In this document: piece by piece, positions 18,394 to 30,114 of the stretch | Layout: the number at the start of each line of letters is the position of its first letter | Numbering within the stretch: the stretch's first letter is position 1 | NCBI RefSeq assembly: GCF_900074915.1 | Contig: NZ_LT222319.1 | Coordinates: 558,001 to 622,000 of the forward strand | DNA length: 64,000 nt | Reading direction: 5' to 3' | DNA from: Pseudomonas cerasi | GTDB taxonomy: Bacteria; Pseudomonadota; Gammaproteobacteria; Pseudomonadales; Pseudomonadaceae | Position numbers and translations under genes: made by a program | The notes under the pieces: model-generated | Databases searched by the model: none | What the model was told of the DNA's origin: nothing | The model's input: only the letters and a program-made list of their open reading frames with translations

Positions 18394-20316
18394 TTACTGC
18401 GATTTCCGCACGCGCAGATACCATTCGGAAAGCAGACGTACCTGCTTGTCCGTGTAGCCCCTCTCGACCATTCGTGTCACGAAGTCGTTGTGCTTCTGCT
18501 GATCCTCTTTGCTGGCCTTGGCATTGAAGCTGATGACGGGCAGGAGATCCTCGGTGTTGGAGAACATTTTCTTCTCGATCACCACCCGCAGCTTCTCGTA
18601 GCTGAGCCAGGTAGGATTCTTGCCATTGTTGTTGGCGCGGGCACGCAGCACGAAGTTGACGATTTCGTTGCGGAAATCTTTCGGGTTGCTTATGCCAGCC
18701 GGTTTCTCGATCTTTTCCAGTTCCTCGTTCAAGGCGACGCGGTTGAGGATCTCGCCGGTTTCCGGATCGCGGTATTCCTGATCCTGAATCCAGAAGTCCG
18801 CATACAACACGTAGCGGTCGAAAATGTTCTGACCGTACTCGCTGTAGGATTCCAGGTACGCCGTCTGGATTTCCTTGCCGATGAACTCGATATAGCGCGG
18901 TGCCAGGTATTCCTTGATAAAGCGCAGATAGCGTTCGCGCGTTTCGGCAGGGAATTGCTCCTGTTCGATCTGCTGTTCCAGTACGTAAAGCAGATGCACC
19001 GGGTTGGCCGCGATTTCGTGCGGATCGAAGTTGAAGACCTTGGATAGGATCTTGAACGCGAAACGGGTCGACAGGCCATTCATGCCTTCGTCGACGCCCG
19101 CGCTGTCGCGGTATTCCTGAATCGACTTGGCTTTCGGGTCGGTGTCTTTCAGGTTCTCGCCGTCATACACGCGCATCTTGGAGTAGATGTTGGAGTTGTC
19201 CGGCTCCTTGAGGCGCGACAGTGTGGTGAACTGCGCGAGCATTTTCAGAGTGTCCGGCGCGCAGTGCGCCTTGGACAGCGAACTGTTGAACAGCAGCTTG
19301 TCGTAAATCTTGATCTCGTCGCTGACACGCAGGCAGTACGGCACCTTCACGATGTAGATACGGTCGATGAAGGCTTCGTTGTTCTTGTTGTTGCGGAAGC
19401 TGTGCCATTCCGATTCGTTGGAGTGCGCCAGCAGGATACCGTTGAACGGGATCGCGCCCAGCCCTTCGGTACTGTTGTAGTTGCCTTCCTGGGTTGCGGT
19501 GAGCAGCGGGTGAAGGACCTTGATCGGCGCCTTGAACATCTCGACGAATTCCATCAGGCCCTGGTTGGCCCGGCACAGCGCGCCCGAGTAGCTATAGGCA
19601 TCGGCGTCGTTCTGCGGGAATTCTTCCAGTTTGCGGATATCCACCTTGCCGACCAGCGCAGAGATGTCCTGGTTGTTTTCATCGCCGGGTTCGGTTTTCG
19701 CCACGGCAATCTGGTTGAGAATAGAAGGGTAGAGCTTCACGACCTTGAACTGACTGATATCACCGCCGAATTCGGCCAGGCGTTTGGTTGCCCAGGGCGA
19801 CATGATGGTGCTCAGGTAGCGTCGCGGAATCCCGAAGTCTTCTTCGAGAATCGCACCGTCCTCGGTGGCGTTGAACAAGCCCAAGGGCGATTCGAAGACG
19901 GGCGAGCCCTTGATGGCGTAGAACGGTACTTTTTCGATCAGTTGCTTGAGTTTTTCCGCCAGGGACGATTTACCGCCGCCCACCGGGCCGAGCAGATACA
20001 GGATTTGCTTCTTCTCTTCCAGGCCTTGGGCGGCATGGCGGAAATACGAAACGATCTGGTCGATGCATTCTTCCATTCCGTGGAAGTCGGCAAAGGCCGG
20101 ATAGCGGCGTATGACCTTGTTGGAGAAAATGCGCGACAGCCTGGAGTTGGTGGAGGTATCCACCAGTTCAGGTTCGCCTATAGCCAGCAGAAGGCGTTCT
20201 GCGGCAGAGGCATAGGCGCTGCGATCCTGTTTGCAGAGCTCCAGATACTCCTGTAGCGAGAGCTCTTCTTGCCTCGTGCTTTCGAAGCGTTGTTGGAAGT
20301 GGCTGAATATACTCAT
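18394..20316 (-). CDS. prkA: PrkA-type serine protein kinase
   Basis: PrkA (YeaG in E. coli) combines an AAA+ domain with a C-terminal kinase-like region and acts in stress and starvation adaptation. The Walker A motif is LGPVGGGKSSLAEKL, near residue 110. The C-terminal part includes SYEKLRVVIEKKMFSNTEDL. Start is the ATG at 20316 (MSIFSHFQQRFE), preceded by GAGGTGA; the frame is open 32 codons further upstream but that part is not conserved-looking. The product is 640 residues, the family length. It is the first gene of prkA-yeaH-spoVR. Confidence 0.95.
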   Translation of the reverse strand: MSIFSHFQQRFESTRQEELSLQEYLELCKQDRSAYASAAERLLLAIGEPELVDTSTNSRLSRIFSNKVIRRYPAFADFHGMEECIDQIVSYFRHAAQGLEEKKQILYLLGPVGGGKSSLAEKLKQLIEKVPFYAIKGSPVFESPLGLFNATEDGAILEEDFGIPRRYLSTIMSPWATKRLAEFGGDISQFKVVKLYPSILNQIAVAKTEPGDENNQDISALVGKVDIRKLEEFPQNDADAYSYSGALCRANQGLMEFVEMFKAPIKVLHPLLTATQEGNYNSTEGLGAIPFNGILLAHSNESEWHSFRNNKNNEAFIDRIYIVKVPYCLRVSDEIKIYDKLLFNSSLSKAHCAPDTLKMLAQFTTLSRLKEPDNSNIYSKMRVYDGENLKDTDPKAKSIQEYRDSAGVDEGMNGLSTRFAFKILSKVFNFDPHEIAANPVHLLYVLEQQIEQEQFPAETRERYLRFIKEYLAPRYIEFIGKEIQTAYLESYSEYGQNIFDRYVLYADFWIQDQEYRDPETGEILNRVALNEELEKIEKPAGISNPKDFRNEIVNFVLRARANNNGKNPTWLSYEKLRVVIEKKMFSNTEDLLPVISFNAKASKEDQQKHNDFVTRMVERGYTDKQVRLLSEWYLRVRKSQ

Positions 20317-20603
20317 GACGTCACCTCGCTCGATACGTGGAGCCGGCGGCGGATCGTCAGTCGATGCTGGCAACAACCGTAGCACTACGGCTGCTGTTTC
20401 CCCCCAGAACACCTTAAAAGTAACTACCGATGACCCACGCGCCGGTGTACCGGCTCTCCCCTGAATACGGATGGCCTAGGCTAAGGATAGTTCGGATTCG
20501 GAAAGATAAAGAAGGGATGCGCGAGAAGAGGGGGTGACCGTTCGTCAGATGGCTCGCGAGCCCGCGTAGAACGCGGGATCAGCTGTCATAAAAATATTTT
20601 CTA
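20317..20603 (-). promoter_or_regulatory. Upstream region of the prkA operon
   Basis: This 287-bp region between the glpE stop and the prkA start contains no gene. It presumably carries the prkA-yeaH-spoVR promoter. A stationary-phase sigma promoter is expected from the family but I did not identify one with confidence. Confidence 0.4.
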
Positions 20604-20924
20604 TCAGCCTTGCACGGTTTCTTGCGGGTAAGTGGCGCGCCACAGCTCGAAACCACCGTCAACGCTGTACACATCGGAGAAACCCTGGCCGACCAGATAG
20701 GCTGCAGCGCTCTGGCTGGAGTTGCCGTGGTAACAGACGACCACCAACGGCTTGTCCAGGTCGGCCTCGCGGATGAAGTCGGCGATCGAGTGGTTGTCCA
20801 GATGCACGGAATCGGGAATGTGATTGCTCTGAAAAGCCTGTGGATCCCGAACATCGACCAGCACGGCGCCTTGCTCGCGCAGAGCCTGCGCCTGTTCAGG
20901 TGGGATTCGTTTGAATTCAGTCAT
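20604..20924 (-). CDS. glpE: Thiosulfate sulfurtransferase GlpE (rhodanese)
   Basis: The 106-residue single-domain rhodanese has the active-site Cys loop [20 protein letters not shown] and the domain-opening [19 protein letters not shown]. It transfers sulfur from thiosulfate to thiophilic acceptors such as cyanide or thioredoxin. The ATG at 20924 ([11 protein letters not shown]) gives the family length; the upstream extension is not conserved. It follows apaH on the same strand by 23 nt. Confidence 0.95.
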   Translation of the reverse strand: MTEFKRIPPEQAQALREQGAVLVDVRDPQAFQSNHIPDSVHLDNHSIADFIREADLDKPLVVVCYHGNSSQSAAAYLVGQGFSDVYSVDGGFELWRATYPQETVQG

Positions 20925-20947
20925 TGCCTGGGCTCCTGAGCCTGAGG

Positions 20948-21823
20948 TTACGAAAGGGGAGTAGCGCCGGGTTGCACGCGGGTAACAAGCCCGTCGGCGG
21001 CATTGCCGATAGCATCGCAATTGCACTGATGACGTTCAAGCGTATCGACATTGAGCAGCGTCATCGAGCCGCCCCAGACACATCCGCTGTCGAGGGCAAA
21101 GACGTCCGGTTCGTCGCAGCGACCTTCCAGTGCAGCCCAGTGGCCGAAAATGATTTTCACGTCTCGGGTCTTGCGGCTCTGATGGCTGAACCAGGGCGCG
21201 TAGCCAGGTATCGCGGTGCCGACCCCTTCCTTGCTCTTCAGGTCGAGCTTGCCGTCGCTGGTGCAGAAGCGCATGCGGGTGAAGTAGTTGGTGATGACCC
21301 GCAGACGCGTCACGCCTTGCAGGTCGTTGTCCCACTTGGCTGGTTCATTGCCGTACATGCCGTCGAGAAAGGCGCCGTACAACTGATCGTCCTGCAGCGC
21401 GTGCTCGACTTCGGCGGCGTGCTTCAAGGCTTTTTTCAGTGTCCACTGCGGCGCGATACCGGCATGCACCATAGCGACATTGCGTTCTGCGTCGTAATGC
21501 ATGAGCTTCTGCCGACGTATCCAGCCAAGCAGGTCGTCACGGTCTGGCGCTTCAAGGATTTCAAGCAGCGTGTCGCCTTTCTTCAGCAGCTCTTTTTTAC
21601 GGGCCACTGCCAGCAGGTGCAGGTCATGATTGCCGAGCACGCACACCAGCGATTCGCGGATGCTGTACAGATAGCGAAGCGTTTCCAGCGATTGCGGGCC
21701 ACGATTGACGAGGTCGCCCACCAGCCAGAGGCGATCCTGCTCCGGGTTGAAGTGGACGTGCTCGAGCAGGCATTGCAGAGGTTCAAGGCAGCCTTGCAGG
21801 TCACCCACGGCGTACACTGCCAT
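20948..21823 (-). CDS. apaH: Diadenosine tetraphosphatase (symmetrical)
   Basis: ApaH hydrolyses Ap4A to two ADP and also removes Np4 caps from RNA. The 291-residue protein has the metallophosphatase signatures [16 protein letters not shown] and [11 protein letters not shown] in order, plus the family-typical [15 protein letters not shown] and [11 protein letters not shown]. It directly abuts apaG, with ATG and stop overlapping by one base. Confidence 0.97.
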   Translation of the reverse strand: MAVYAVGDLQGCLEPLQCLLEHVHFNPEQDRLWLVGDLVNRGPQSLETLRYLYSIRESLVCVLGNHDLHLLAVARKKELLKKGDTLLEILEAPDRDDLLGWIRRQKLMHYDAERNVAMVHAGIAPQWTLKKALKHAAEVEHALQDDQLYGAFLDGMYGNEPAKWDNDLQGVTRLRVITNYFTRMRFCTSDGKLDLKSKEGVGTAIPGYAPWFSHQSRKTRDVKIIFGHWAALEGRCDEPDVFALDSGCVWGGSMTLLNVDTLERHQCNCDAIGNAADGLVTRVQPGATPLS

Positions 21824-22203
21824 CAGTGCAGCGAGCCCGGAACGGCCAGACGGAAAGGCTCGATAACGGCATCGAAGCGTTTGCCGTCTTCGGCAAGCAT
21901 CTGGTAGGTGCCCTGCATATTGCCGACTTTGGTGGTCATGACCGTACCACTGCTGTAGGTATGGCTTTGGCCGACCTTGATCAGTGGCTGCTGGCCAACC
22001 ACGCCTTCGCCCCGTACTTCCTCGACATTGCCATCACCGTCGGTAATGACCCAGTGCCGCGACAGCAGCCGGGCAGGTAACTCGCCGTTGTTGTGCACGG
22101 TGATGGTGTAGGCGAAAGCGAAGCGGTTCTGCTCGGGTTGTGACTGCTCCGAGAGGAAGCGTGTGACGACGCTGACGTCGACCTTGTAACGAGAATCGGG
22201 CAT
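21823..22203 (-). CDS. apaG: Co2+/Mg2+ efflux protein ApaG
   Basis: This small beta-sandwich protein has the ApaG fold ([20 protein letters not shown], then [20 protein letters not shown]). The biochemical role is uncertain; it has been linked to metal resistance in Salmonella. The frame opens at 22224, but [16 protein letters not shown] from the ATG at 22203 gives the usual 126 residues. It lies between rsmA and apaH, as in most gammaproteobacteria. Confidence 0.95.
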   Translation of the reverse strand: MPDSRYKVDVSVVTRFLSEQSQPEQNRFAFAYTITVHNNGELPARLLSRHWVITDGDGNVEEVRGEGVVGQQPLIKVGQSHTYSSGTVMTTKVGNMQGTYQMLAEDGKRFDAVIEPFRLAVPGSLH

Positions 22204-22318
22204 GCAATAGGCCTTGAAATCCATAGCTGCGAAAAAGGGCGTGTGCGGCAGGTAGATCAGTCTAGGACAAGTAAGCGGAAAATGAAGACCGAGCCTGCCG
22301 TTTACTTGTCCCCAGGGT

Positions 22319-23125
22319 TCACTCGGTCACAACTTTTTCGCTGAGAGTGTCTGCCAGACGAACGAATGCAGCCAGATCGAGCTGCTCGGGACGCAAGCTG
22401 CCGTCTACTCCGGAAGCGGTAATCTCGTCGCTGGTCAACAGCAGCTTGAGCGTGTTGCGCAGGGTCTTGCGACGCTGGTTGAACGCTTCACGCACGATGC
22501 GCTCCAGCACACGGTGATCCTTGGCAGGGTGCGGCAGTGTTTCATAAGGGACGAGGCGCACAATGGCCGAGTCCACTTTCGGCGGCGGGTTGAACGCGCC
22601 CGGTCCGACGTTGAACAGGTGTTCCACGCGGCAATGGTACTGAACCATGATCGACAGGCGGCCCCAGTCGCCACCGCCGGGTCCGGCAGCCATGCGCTCG
22701 ACCACTTCCTTTTGCAGCATGAAGTGCATGTCGCGGATCAGGCTGGCGTTCTGCAGGAGGTGAAAAATCAGCGGTGTCGAGATGTTATACGGCAGGTTGC
22801 CCACCACCCGCAGGCTGCGCGGTTCGGCGCCGAGGGTGTTGAAATCGAACTTCAGCGCGTCGCCCTGATGCAGGTTGAAGTTCGGCTTGTTGGCGAACTG
22901 ACCGTTCAGGATCGGGATCAGGTCCTTGTCCAGCTCGACCACGTCCAGCTGAGCGCCGCTGTCGAGCAGGCCCTCGGTCAGTGCACCCTGGCCCGGCCCG
23001 ATTTCCAGCAGCCGGTCTTCAGGTTTGGCACGGATGGCGCGCAGGATCTTGTCGATAACGCCTGCATCGTGCAGGAAGTTCTGCCCGAAGCGCTTGCGCG
23101 CCCGGTGTTGGTATTGCTCGGTCAT
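22319..23125 (-). CDS. rsmA: 16S rRNA dimethyladenosine transferase
   Basis: RsmA (KsgA) dimethylates two adjacent adenosines in helix 45 of 16S rRNA. The 268-residue protein has [15 protein letters not shown] at the N-terminus, the SAM-binding [15 protein letters not shown] and the catalytic motif [15 protein letters not shown]. The ATG overlaps the pdxA stop by 4 nt. Confidence 0.97.
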   Translation of the reverse strand: MTEQYQHRARKRFGQNFLHDAGVIDKILRAIRAKPEDRLLEIGPGQGALTEGLLDSGAQLDVVELDKDLIPILNGQFANKPNFNLHQGDALKFDFNTLGAEPRSLRVVGNLPYNISTPLIFHLLQNASLIRDMHFMLQKEVVERMAAGPGGGDWGRLSIMVQYHCRVEHLFNVGPGAFNPPPKVDSAIVRLVPYETLPHPAKDHRVLERIVREAFNQRRKTLRNTLKLLLTSDEITASGVDGSLRPEQLDLAAFVRLADTLSEKVVTE

Positions 23126-24111
23126 GAATGGGTCTCGGCCATCTGGTAGGCGGTTTGCAGTGCGACGTGCAGGCTGCCGGTGTCGATGTTTGCGGTGCCA
23201 GCCAGGTCCAGCGCCGTGCCATGATCGACAGAGGTGCGGATGATTGGCAGGCCGAGCGTCACATTGACCGCTGCGCCGAAACCTTTGTACTTCAGCACGG
23301 GCAGGCCCTGATCGTGGTACATCGCCAGCACTGCGTCGCAGTGCTCCAGATATTTGGGGGTAAACAGAGTGTCTGCAGGCAGCGGGCCGCGCAAGTCCAG
23401 GCCTTCGCTGCGCAGGCGCTCCAGAGCAGGTTCGATGATGTCGATTTCCTCACGACCCAGATGCCCGCTTTCGCCGGCATGAGGGTTGAGGCCGCAGACC
23501 AGAATGCGTGGGTGCGTAATGCCGAACTTGTTGACCAGATCGGCGTGCAGGATGCGTGTCACGCGCTCCAGACGATCCGCTGTGATGGCGTCGGCCACAT
23601 CGCGCAACGGCAGGTGAGTGGTCACCAGTGCTACGCGCAGGTCGCCGGTCGCCAGCATCATCACCACCTGTTCGGTGTGAGTCAGTTCAGCGAGAAATTC
23701 GGTGTGTCCGGAAAACGCGATACCGCCGTCGTTGATCACGCCTTTGTGCACCGGGGCGGTGATCATGCCGCTGAACAGCCCATCCAGGCAGCCCTGGCCC
23801 GCGCGAGTCAGGGTTTCCAGGACGAATGCAGCATTGGCCTTGTTCAGCACGCCGGTTTCCACCGGAGCGGCCAGTGGCGTATCCCAGACATACAGACTGC
23901 CGGCAGGTGCAGGCAGGTCGGGGAGCGCGTCGGGCGTGACTGAGATCAGACTGACCGCCACACCCAGTTGCGCGGCCCGCTCAAGGAGCAGGTCACGGCT
24001 GGTGATGGCAATCAGGGGGTATGGCTGAGGCTGCGTGGCGAGCAGCAGGCAAAGGTCGGGACCTATGCCGGCCGGCTCGCCGGGTGTCAGTGCGAAACGC
24101 TTGGGTTTCAC
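23122..24111 (-). CDS. pdxA: 4-hydroxythreonine-4-phosphate dehydrogenase
   Basis: PdxA oxidises 4-phosphohydroxy-threonine in the DXP-dependent pyridoxal phosphate pathway. The 329-residue protein has [13 protein letters not shown], the metal-binding histidines in [13 protein letters not shown] and [13 protein letters not shown], and the C-terminal [14 protein letters not shown]. Start is GTG 24111, overlapping the surA stop by 4 nt. Confidence 0.97.
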   Translation of the reverse strand: MKPKRFALTPGEPAGIGPDLCLLLATQPQPYPLIAITSRDLLLERAAQLGVAVSLISVTPDALPDLPAPAGSLYVWDTPLAAPVETGVLNKANAAFVLETLTRAGQGCLDGLFSGMITAPVHKGVINDGGIAFSGHTEFLAELTHTEQVVMMLATGDLRVALVTTHLPLRDVADAITADRLERVTRILHADLVNKFGITHPRILVCGLNPHAGESGHLGREEIDIIEPALERLRSEGLDLRGPLPADTLFTPKYLEHCDAVLAMYHDQGLPVLKYKGFGAAVNVTLGLPIIRTSVDHGTALDLAGTANIDTGSLHVALQTAYQMAETHS

Positions 24112-25436
24112 TGTGCAGCCTGGGTCGCGCCAGGGAGTTTGATTTCAACGTAGGCTTCGTCGCGAATCTGACGCAGCCAGGTTTGCAGCTCTTCGTCGTA
24201 CTTGCGGTTACGCAATACGTTCAGCGCCTGCTGTTCACGAGCCTGATCGGTAGCGTCCGTTGAGCGACGACCGAGTACTTCGAGAACATGCCAGCCATAC
24301 TGGGTCTGGAACGGTTTGGACAATTCGCCTTGTGGCGTTTCGCTCATGACCTGACGGAATTCCGGAACCAGAGAGTTAGGATCAACCCAGTTCAGATCGC
24401 CGCCATTGAGCGCAGAACCCGGATCTTCCGAAAAGCTTTTCGCCAGCTCGGCGAAATCTTCGCCGTTCTGGATGCGGTCGTAGATCTTCTGGGCAAGACG
24501 CTTGGTCTCTGCCTCGTTACGAATTTCGCTTGGCTTGATCAGGATATGACGCACATGCACTTCATCACGCATTTGCGCCTGACCCTGGCCGCCACGCTTT
24601 TCCAGCAGCTTGAGAATGATGAAACCGCCCGGCGTACGTGCAGGAGGTGTCACGTCACCGACAGGCATCGAGCTGAGCATGTCACCGAACGGCGGTGGCA
24701 GTTGTGCAGCCTTGCGCCAGCCCATGTCGCCGCCTTCCAGTGCGTTTTCGCTGGACGAGGAGGTGGCTGCGAGCCGGGTGAAGTCAGCACCTTTCTTCAG
24801 CTGGTCGTAGATACCCTTGGCCTTGGCCGCTGCAGCCTGGATGGCGTCCGAAGAAGCGCTGTCAGGCGTAGCGATCAGAATGTTGGCCAGGTGAAACTCT
24901 TCAGACAACTGAGCCTTGCCCAGATCGGAGGCGAGGAAGTTCTTCACTTCCTGCTGGGACACCTGGATACGTTCGGCCACCCGGCGCTGACGCACGCGGC
25001 TGATGATCATTTCCCGGCGCACCTGTTCGCGCGCATCGTTATAGGACAGACCGTCATGCGCCAGCGCGGCGCGGAATTGATCCACGCTCATGTTGTTGCG
25101 CTGGGCAATAGTGCCAATGGCCTGATTCAACTCGTCGTCGGAGACGCGAATGCCAGAGCGTTCGCCCATCTGCAACTGCAGGTTTTCCAGGATCAGACGA
25201 TCCAGAACCTGTGGTTGCAGGGCTTCTGCAGGCGGTACACCAGAACCACGCTTGGCAATGGTCTGCTGAACTTCACGTACACGCTGGTCCATCTGGCTTT
25301 TCATGATCACGTCGTTGTCGACGATAGCCACGACACTGTCCAGAGGTTGAACCGCAGCATGCACTGCACCGCTCAGGAGTAACGCGCCCAGCATCAGCGG
25401 GCGCAGACAATCAGAAAGCTTGGTCTTCACGTTCAC
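24108..25436 (-). CDS. surA: Periplasmic chaperone and peptidyl-prolyl isomerase SurA
   Basis: SurA escorts outer-membrane proteins across the periplasm. The 442-residue protein has a signal peptide ([20 protein letters not shown]), an N-terminal chaperone domain with [16 protein letters not shown], and two parvulin domains. The second begins [19 protein letters not shown]. Start is GTG 25436, overlapping the lptD 3' end by 26 nt, with AAGG upstream. Its client LptD is encoded immediately before it. Confidence 0.96.
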   Translation of the reverse strand: MNVKTKLSDCLRPLMLGALLLSGAVHAAVQPLDSVVAIVDNDVIMKSQMDQRVREVQQTIAKRGSGVPPAEALQPQVLDRLILENLQLQMGERSGIRVSDDELNQAIGTIAQRNNMSVDQFRAALAHDGLSYNDAREQVRREMIISRVRQRRVAERIQVSQQEVKNFLASDLGKAQLSEEFHLANILIATPDSASSDAIQAAAAKAKGIYDQLKKGADFTRLAATSSSSENALEGGDMGWRKAAQLPPPFGDMLSSMPVGDVTPPARTPGGFIILKLLEKRGGQGQAQMRDEVHVRHILIKPSEIRNEAETKRLAQKIYDRIQNGEDFAELAKSFSEDPGSALNGGDLNWVDPNSLVPEFRQVMSETPQGELSKPFQTQYGWHVLEVLGRRSTDATDQAREQQALNVLRNRKYDEELQTWLRQIRDEAYVEIKLPGATQAAQ

Positions 25437-28191
25437 GATAACCTTGAATGCCTTTGTCGAGGAAGCTGTCTACCTTGGCGCCAGTGACACCGCCGAGCCC
25501 CTTCAACACGATTTGTAGGAATATGCCGCGGTCGCCTTTCTCGTTCTGAGGTGCTGCCTGGCTGAACTCGTCGTAGTCGATCCAGTAGCGATTGACCAGA
25601 CGCATTTTCCAGCAGCAGTTGTCGTACTCGAACCCGCCGAAAGCTTCGATGGTGCGTTCACGGTTGTAGTCATACTGCCAGCGGCTGATCAGGCTCCACT
25701 GCGGCACGATCGGCCAGATGACCGAGAAATCGTGCTGCTGAATCTTGTAGTAGTCCTTCACATAGTTTGGCGAACCCGGGGTGCCGTAGTCGCCACCACC
25801 CACGACCCAACGGCCGGTGCTTTCGTCGTAACGAATCTGGTCGTTGCGATAGCGGTAGCCAAGGTTGACGACCTTGTTCGGGTTGTCTTCAGGCTGGTAG
25901 TGGAACATTGCGCTGCCCGAACGGGTGCTTCGGCTGTCCGGATCCCAGTTGAAATCGGAGTTGAAGCGCCAGTCGCGGTTGAAGCGGTATTCGTATTCCA
26001 GTGCATAAGGCGAAACGTTGGAGCGCGCATCATCACGATCCGCGAACACCACGCCCGGCAACTGCACCTTGCGGTCTTCGAAATACAGCGCCTGACCGAT
26101 GCTGAAGCGTTGACGTTCGAAGCCGTTTTCCTCGATCCAGCGGTTGGTGACGCCCAGCGACAGCTTGTTCTCGTCGCCGATGCGGTCGGAACCGGTGAAG
26201 CGGTTGTCACGGAACAGCGAAGCGAAGTTGAAGGTGCTTTCGCTGGTGTCGAATACCGGGATGTCGGTCTGGTCTTTCTCTGGAACATAGAGATAGAACA
26301 GGCGCGGCTCCAGGGTCTGGCGATAATCCTTGCCGAACCAGTTGGTATTGCGGTCGAAGTACAGGCCGCTGTCTACGCTGAAGATCGGCACGCTGCGGCT
26401 TTGGCTGCTGCTGTACTCTTCGCCTGCCAGGAGCGTGTTTTTGCCCTGACTGTCGAGATCCAGATCGTATTGCGTGTAGACATACTTCAGCTTCGGCGTC
26501 AGGAAGCCATAGGTCCAGTTCATCGGCAGGCTGACCGACGGTGCCAGGTTCAGACGATCGCCGTTGGCGCGAGCCAGGCCGGCGATGTTGTTGTCCAGAC
26601 GTGTCTCGGAGTTGCCGTCTTCATCGATGAACGCGCCGCTGCGCAGGTCACGTTCGAAGCGCACCGCTTCAGTCTGATAATCGAACTTCAGGCCGCCGGG
26701 GTTGTAGGGCAACGTACCGTTCAGTGTCAGCTGAGGCAGGCGGTTGTACGGCGTAACGTTGGCAACCGTCGCCAGCTTGTAGGCCTGAGCATTGAGCACT
26801 GCCGAGAAGCTGTCGCCACGGTAGGTCAGGGAGCCTTGCTGGTTGAGGAAGTCAGTCCTTTTAACGCCGATCTGATCGGTTTCCAGATCCTGGAAGTAGT
26901 ACGGATCGCTGATGTCGGTGTAATCGACCTGGGTCAGCCAGCGCGTATCAAGCCCGCCCTTGTGCTGCCAGTTGATCATCCAGCGGGTCTTGTCGTAGTC
27001 CGACTGCAGTTTGCGGTCGTCGTTTTCGTCATTCAGGTACGCGCCGCCAAACTGACCTTCGCTGCCTTTGGTCAGGTAGCGGAACTCGCCTTCCATCAGC
27101 AAGCCACGATCAGCCATGTAACGCGGGTACAACGTGGCGTCGTAGTTCGGCGCCAGGTTGAAGTAGTACGGGGTGACCAGCGTGAAGCCGTTGTCGCCGC
27201 CTGCTGCAATGGACGGCGGCAGGAAACCGGACTGACGACGGTCGTCGATCGGGAAGTAGATGTACGGCGTGTACAGAACCGGTATGTCCTTGACCCGCAG
27301 GGTAACGTTGGTCGCTGTACCGAAGCCGGTGGCCGGGTTCAGCGTGATGTTGTTGCCCTTGAGCGTCCAGGCGTTGCTGTTCGGCTCGCACGTCGTGTAG
27401 GTACCGTCCTTGAGCCGGATGATCGCGTTCTCTGCACGCTTGGCGTACAGGGCGTTACCGCGAATATTCGACTTGTGCAGGACGTACTCGGCGTTGTCGA
27501 CACGGGCTTCGCCGGTATCGAGTTGCAGTTCGGCCTTGTCACCGACGATCAGTGCACCATTGTCGCGCAGACGGACATCGCCGTTCAGCTCGCCACGGTT
27601 CTCGGCCTGATGCAGTGCAGCCTCCTGGGCCTGCACCTGCATGCTGCCCTGGCGCATCACGACATCACCCGCCAGCGTGGCGACCTGCGCTTCCTGTTCG
27701 TAACGCGAAGCCTTGGCTCCGACGAACATCGGCGCGTCTTTCATCGGCGTCTTGTCGTCCATGCCAGGACGGATCGGCTCGACGTAGGCACCCGAGCAAT
27801 ACGGGCCGGTCTCGGCCAGTTGCGCTGCGGTAAGCTTTTCGCGAGGAACCCAATCGAGGTGGCTGTAGTCAGCACTACGCGACTTCAGACCTTTGCCCTT
27901 GGCTTCAGTGACCAGTTGCGTACCCGCAGACTGTTCACCCGAAGAGGTGCCTTGTGAGGTGACCGTGCCGTTGGAACTGACCGACGTCGTGTCATGCACG
28001 GGGCGCGGAGGCAGATCCACTGCAGCAGCATTGGATTTCGGCGCACAGTTCCAGGCACCCGAAGCAGAGACTGAGCAGTCATACTGTTCCGCGGCGACCA
28101 CGAACTGAGTGGCCAGAGGTTGCATCGCCAGCAGACTGCCGGTTACGAGCAACGGAAATTTTTTACGAAACGCGGGGGATTTCAATGCCAT
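25411..28191 (-). CDS. lptD: LPS-assembly protein LptD
   Basis: LptD is the outer-membrane beta-barrel that, with LptE, inserts lipopolysaccharide into the outer leaflet. The 926-residue precursor has a signal sequence ([20 protein letters not shown]), an OstA-like N-terminal domain ([20 protein letters not shown]) and a long beta-barrel C-terminal part ending in the aromatic-rich [17 protein letters not shown] region. Two of the cysteines expected for the disulfide pattern are the adjacent pair in NCCW. It heads a run with surA, pdxA, rsmA, apaG and apaH, and is divergent from amgK. Confidence 0.97.
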   Translation of the reverse strand: MALKSPAFRKKFPLLVTGSLLAMQPLATQFVVAAEQYDCSVSASGAWNCAPKSNAAAVDLPPRPVHDTTSVSSNGTVTSQGTSSGEQSAGTQLVTEAKGKGLKSRSADYSHLDWVPREKLTAAQLAETGPYCSGAYVEPIRPGMDDKTPMKDAPMFVGAKASRYEQEAQVATLAGDVVMRQGSMQVQAQEAALHQAENRGELNGDVRLRDNGALIVGDKAELQLDTGEARVDNAEYVLHKSNIRGNALYAKRAENAIIRLKDGTYTTCEPNSNAWTLKGNNITLNPATGFGTATNVTLRVKDIPVLYTPYIYFPIDDRRQSGFLPPSIAAGGDNGFTLVTPYYFNLAPNYDATLYPRYMADRGLLMEGEFRYLTKGSEGQFGGAYLNDENDDRKLQSDYDKTRWMINWQHKGGLDTRWLTQVDYTDISDPYYFQDLETDQIGVKRTDFLNQQGSLTYRGDSFSAVLNAQAYKLATVANVTPYNRLPQLTLNGTLPYNPGGLKFDYQTEAVRFERDLRSGAFIDEDGNSETRLDNNIAGLARANGDRLNLAPSVSLPMNWTYGFLTPKLKYVYTQYDLDLDSQGKNTLLAGEEYSSSQSRSVPIFSVDSGLYFDRNTNWFGKDYRQTLEPRLFYLYVPEKDQTDIPVFDTSESTFNFASLFRDNRFTGSDRIGDENKLSLGVTNRWIEENGFERQRFSIGQALYFEDRKVQLPGVVFADRDDARSNVSPYALEYEYRFNRDWRFNSDFNWDPDSRSTRSGSAMFHYQPEDNPNKVVNLGYRYRNDQIRYDESTGRWVVGGGDYGTPGSPNYVKDYYKIQQHDFSVIWPIVPQWSLISRWQYDYNRERTIEAFGGFEYDNCCWKMRLVNRYWIDYDEFSQAAPQNEKGDRGIFLQIVLKGLGGVTGAKVDSFLDKGIQGYREREDQAF

Positions 28192-28320
28192 CTTATTAGT
28201 CCGGGCTTCCTGCGCGCCATCTGCCCGCGGGGGGGCCGCACGCCTCTCGATGGGCTGAAAAAGATTCCGGATAATAAAGCATGACCCGCTTGACGGCTAG
28301 CGCCGTCGGAGACCCTTGTA
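28192..28320. promoter_or_regulatory. Divergent promoter region lptD / amgK
   Basis: This 129-bp region lies between the divergent starts of lptD and amgK. In many gammaproteobacteria lptD is under envelope-stress sigma-E control; I did not identify a specific promoter here with confidence. Confidence 0.4.
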
Positions 28321-29343
28321 ATGTCAGATCAAGATATACGCCTGCAATCCCTGAAAGTTTGGCTCGATGAGCAGTTGCCAGCGCTGTTTTCGGCGCACGG
28401 TTGGGGCGCTGTGCCCCCGGCTACATTGACTGCGGCCAGTAGTGACGCAAGTTTTCGCCGTTATTTTCGCTGGGAGGGTGCGGGCCGAACTTTTATTGTC
28501 ATGGACGCCCCTCCACCGCAGGAAAACTGCAAACCGTTCGTGGATATCGCTCATTTATTGGAAAAGTCGGGCATTAATGTTCCAAAAATTTATGCCGAAG
28601 ACCTGACACAAGGCTTTTTGCTGCTCAACGATCTGGGCCGCCAGACTTATCTGGATGTCATTGACGCCGATAATGCCGATGCCTTGTTCGCTGATGCTAT
28701 CCAGGCGTTGCTGGCCTACCAGCAACTGCCTATGGACGCGCCGTTGCCCAGCTATGACGTGGCGTTGCTGCGCCGTGAGCTGGAGCTGTTTCCCGAGTGG
28801 TACGTAAAGCGGCACCTGGGTATCGAGATGGACGAGGCGCAGTTGAGCGACTGGCAGCAGGTCAGCGAGCTGTTGATCAACAGCGCCCTGGCACAGCCCA
28901 AAGTACTGGTGCATCGCGACTATATGCCGCGAAACCTGATGATCAGCGAGCCCAACCCGGGCGTGCTGGATTTCCAGGATGCGGTCTATGGCCCGGTCAC
29001 CTATGACGTGACATGCCTGTTCAAGGACGCATTCCTGAGCTGGCCGCAGGAGCGTGTCAGTGACTGGCTGCGCACCTACTGGGATCAGGCGCGTGCCGTC
29101 GGCATTCCGGTACAGGAAGATTTTGCCGCATTCGAGCGCGCCAGTGATCTGATGGGCGTACAGCGACATTTGAAGGTGATCGGCATTTTTGCCCGCATTT
29201 GCCACCGAGATGGGAAACCGCGCTACCTGGAAGACGTTCCGCGCTTTTTCGCTTATATAGAGGCGGTTTTGTCGCGTCGCCCAGAGCTGGCGCAACTCGG
29301 GCAGTTGCTCACCAGTCTGCAACCGGTAGACGCGGCTGTCTGA
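28321..29343 (+). CDS. amgK: Anomeric MurNAc/GlcNAc kinase AmgK
   Basis: AmgK phosphorylates N-acetylmuramate at the anomeric position in the Pseudomonas peptidoglycan-recycling shortcut that bypasses fosfomycin-sensitive MurA. The 340-residue aminoglycoside-phosphotransferase fold has ASSDASFRRYFRWEG near the N-terminus, the catalytic loop VLVHRDYMPRNLMI and the metal-binding GVLDFQDAVYGPVTYD. murU follows 99 nt downstream on the same strand, as expected for this pathway. Confidence 0.94.
   Translation: MSDQDIRLQSLKVWLDEQLPALFSAHGWGAVPPATLTAASSDASFRRYFRWEGAGRTFIVMDAPPPQENCKPFVDIAHLLEKSGINVPKIYAEDLTQGFLLLNDLGRQTYLDVIDADNADALFADAIQALLAYQQLPMDAPLPSYDVALLRRELELFPEWYVKRHLGIEMDEAQLSDWQQVSELLINSALAQPKVLVHRDYMPRNLMISEPNPGVLDFQDAVYGPVTYDVTCLFKDAFLSWPQERVSDWLRTYWDQARAVGIPVQEDFAAFERASDLMGVQRHLKVIGIFARICHRDGKPRYLEDVPRFFAYIEAVLSRRPELAQLGQLLTSLQPVDAAV

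Positions 29344-30114
<771 letters not shown>

Noticed and set aside
25732..27957. A 741-codon open frame antisense to lptD
   Set aside because: It is a shadow of the lptD codon pattern with no recognisable motif; the lptD frame has a signal peptide and barrel features.
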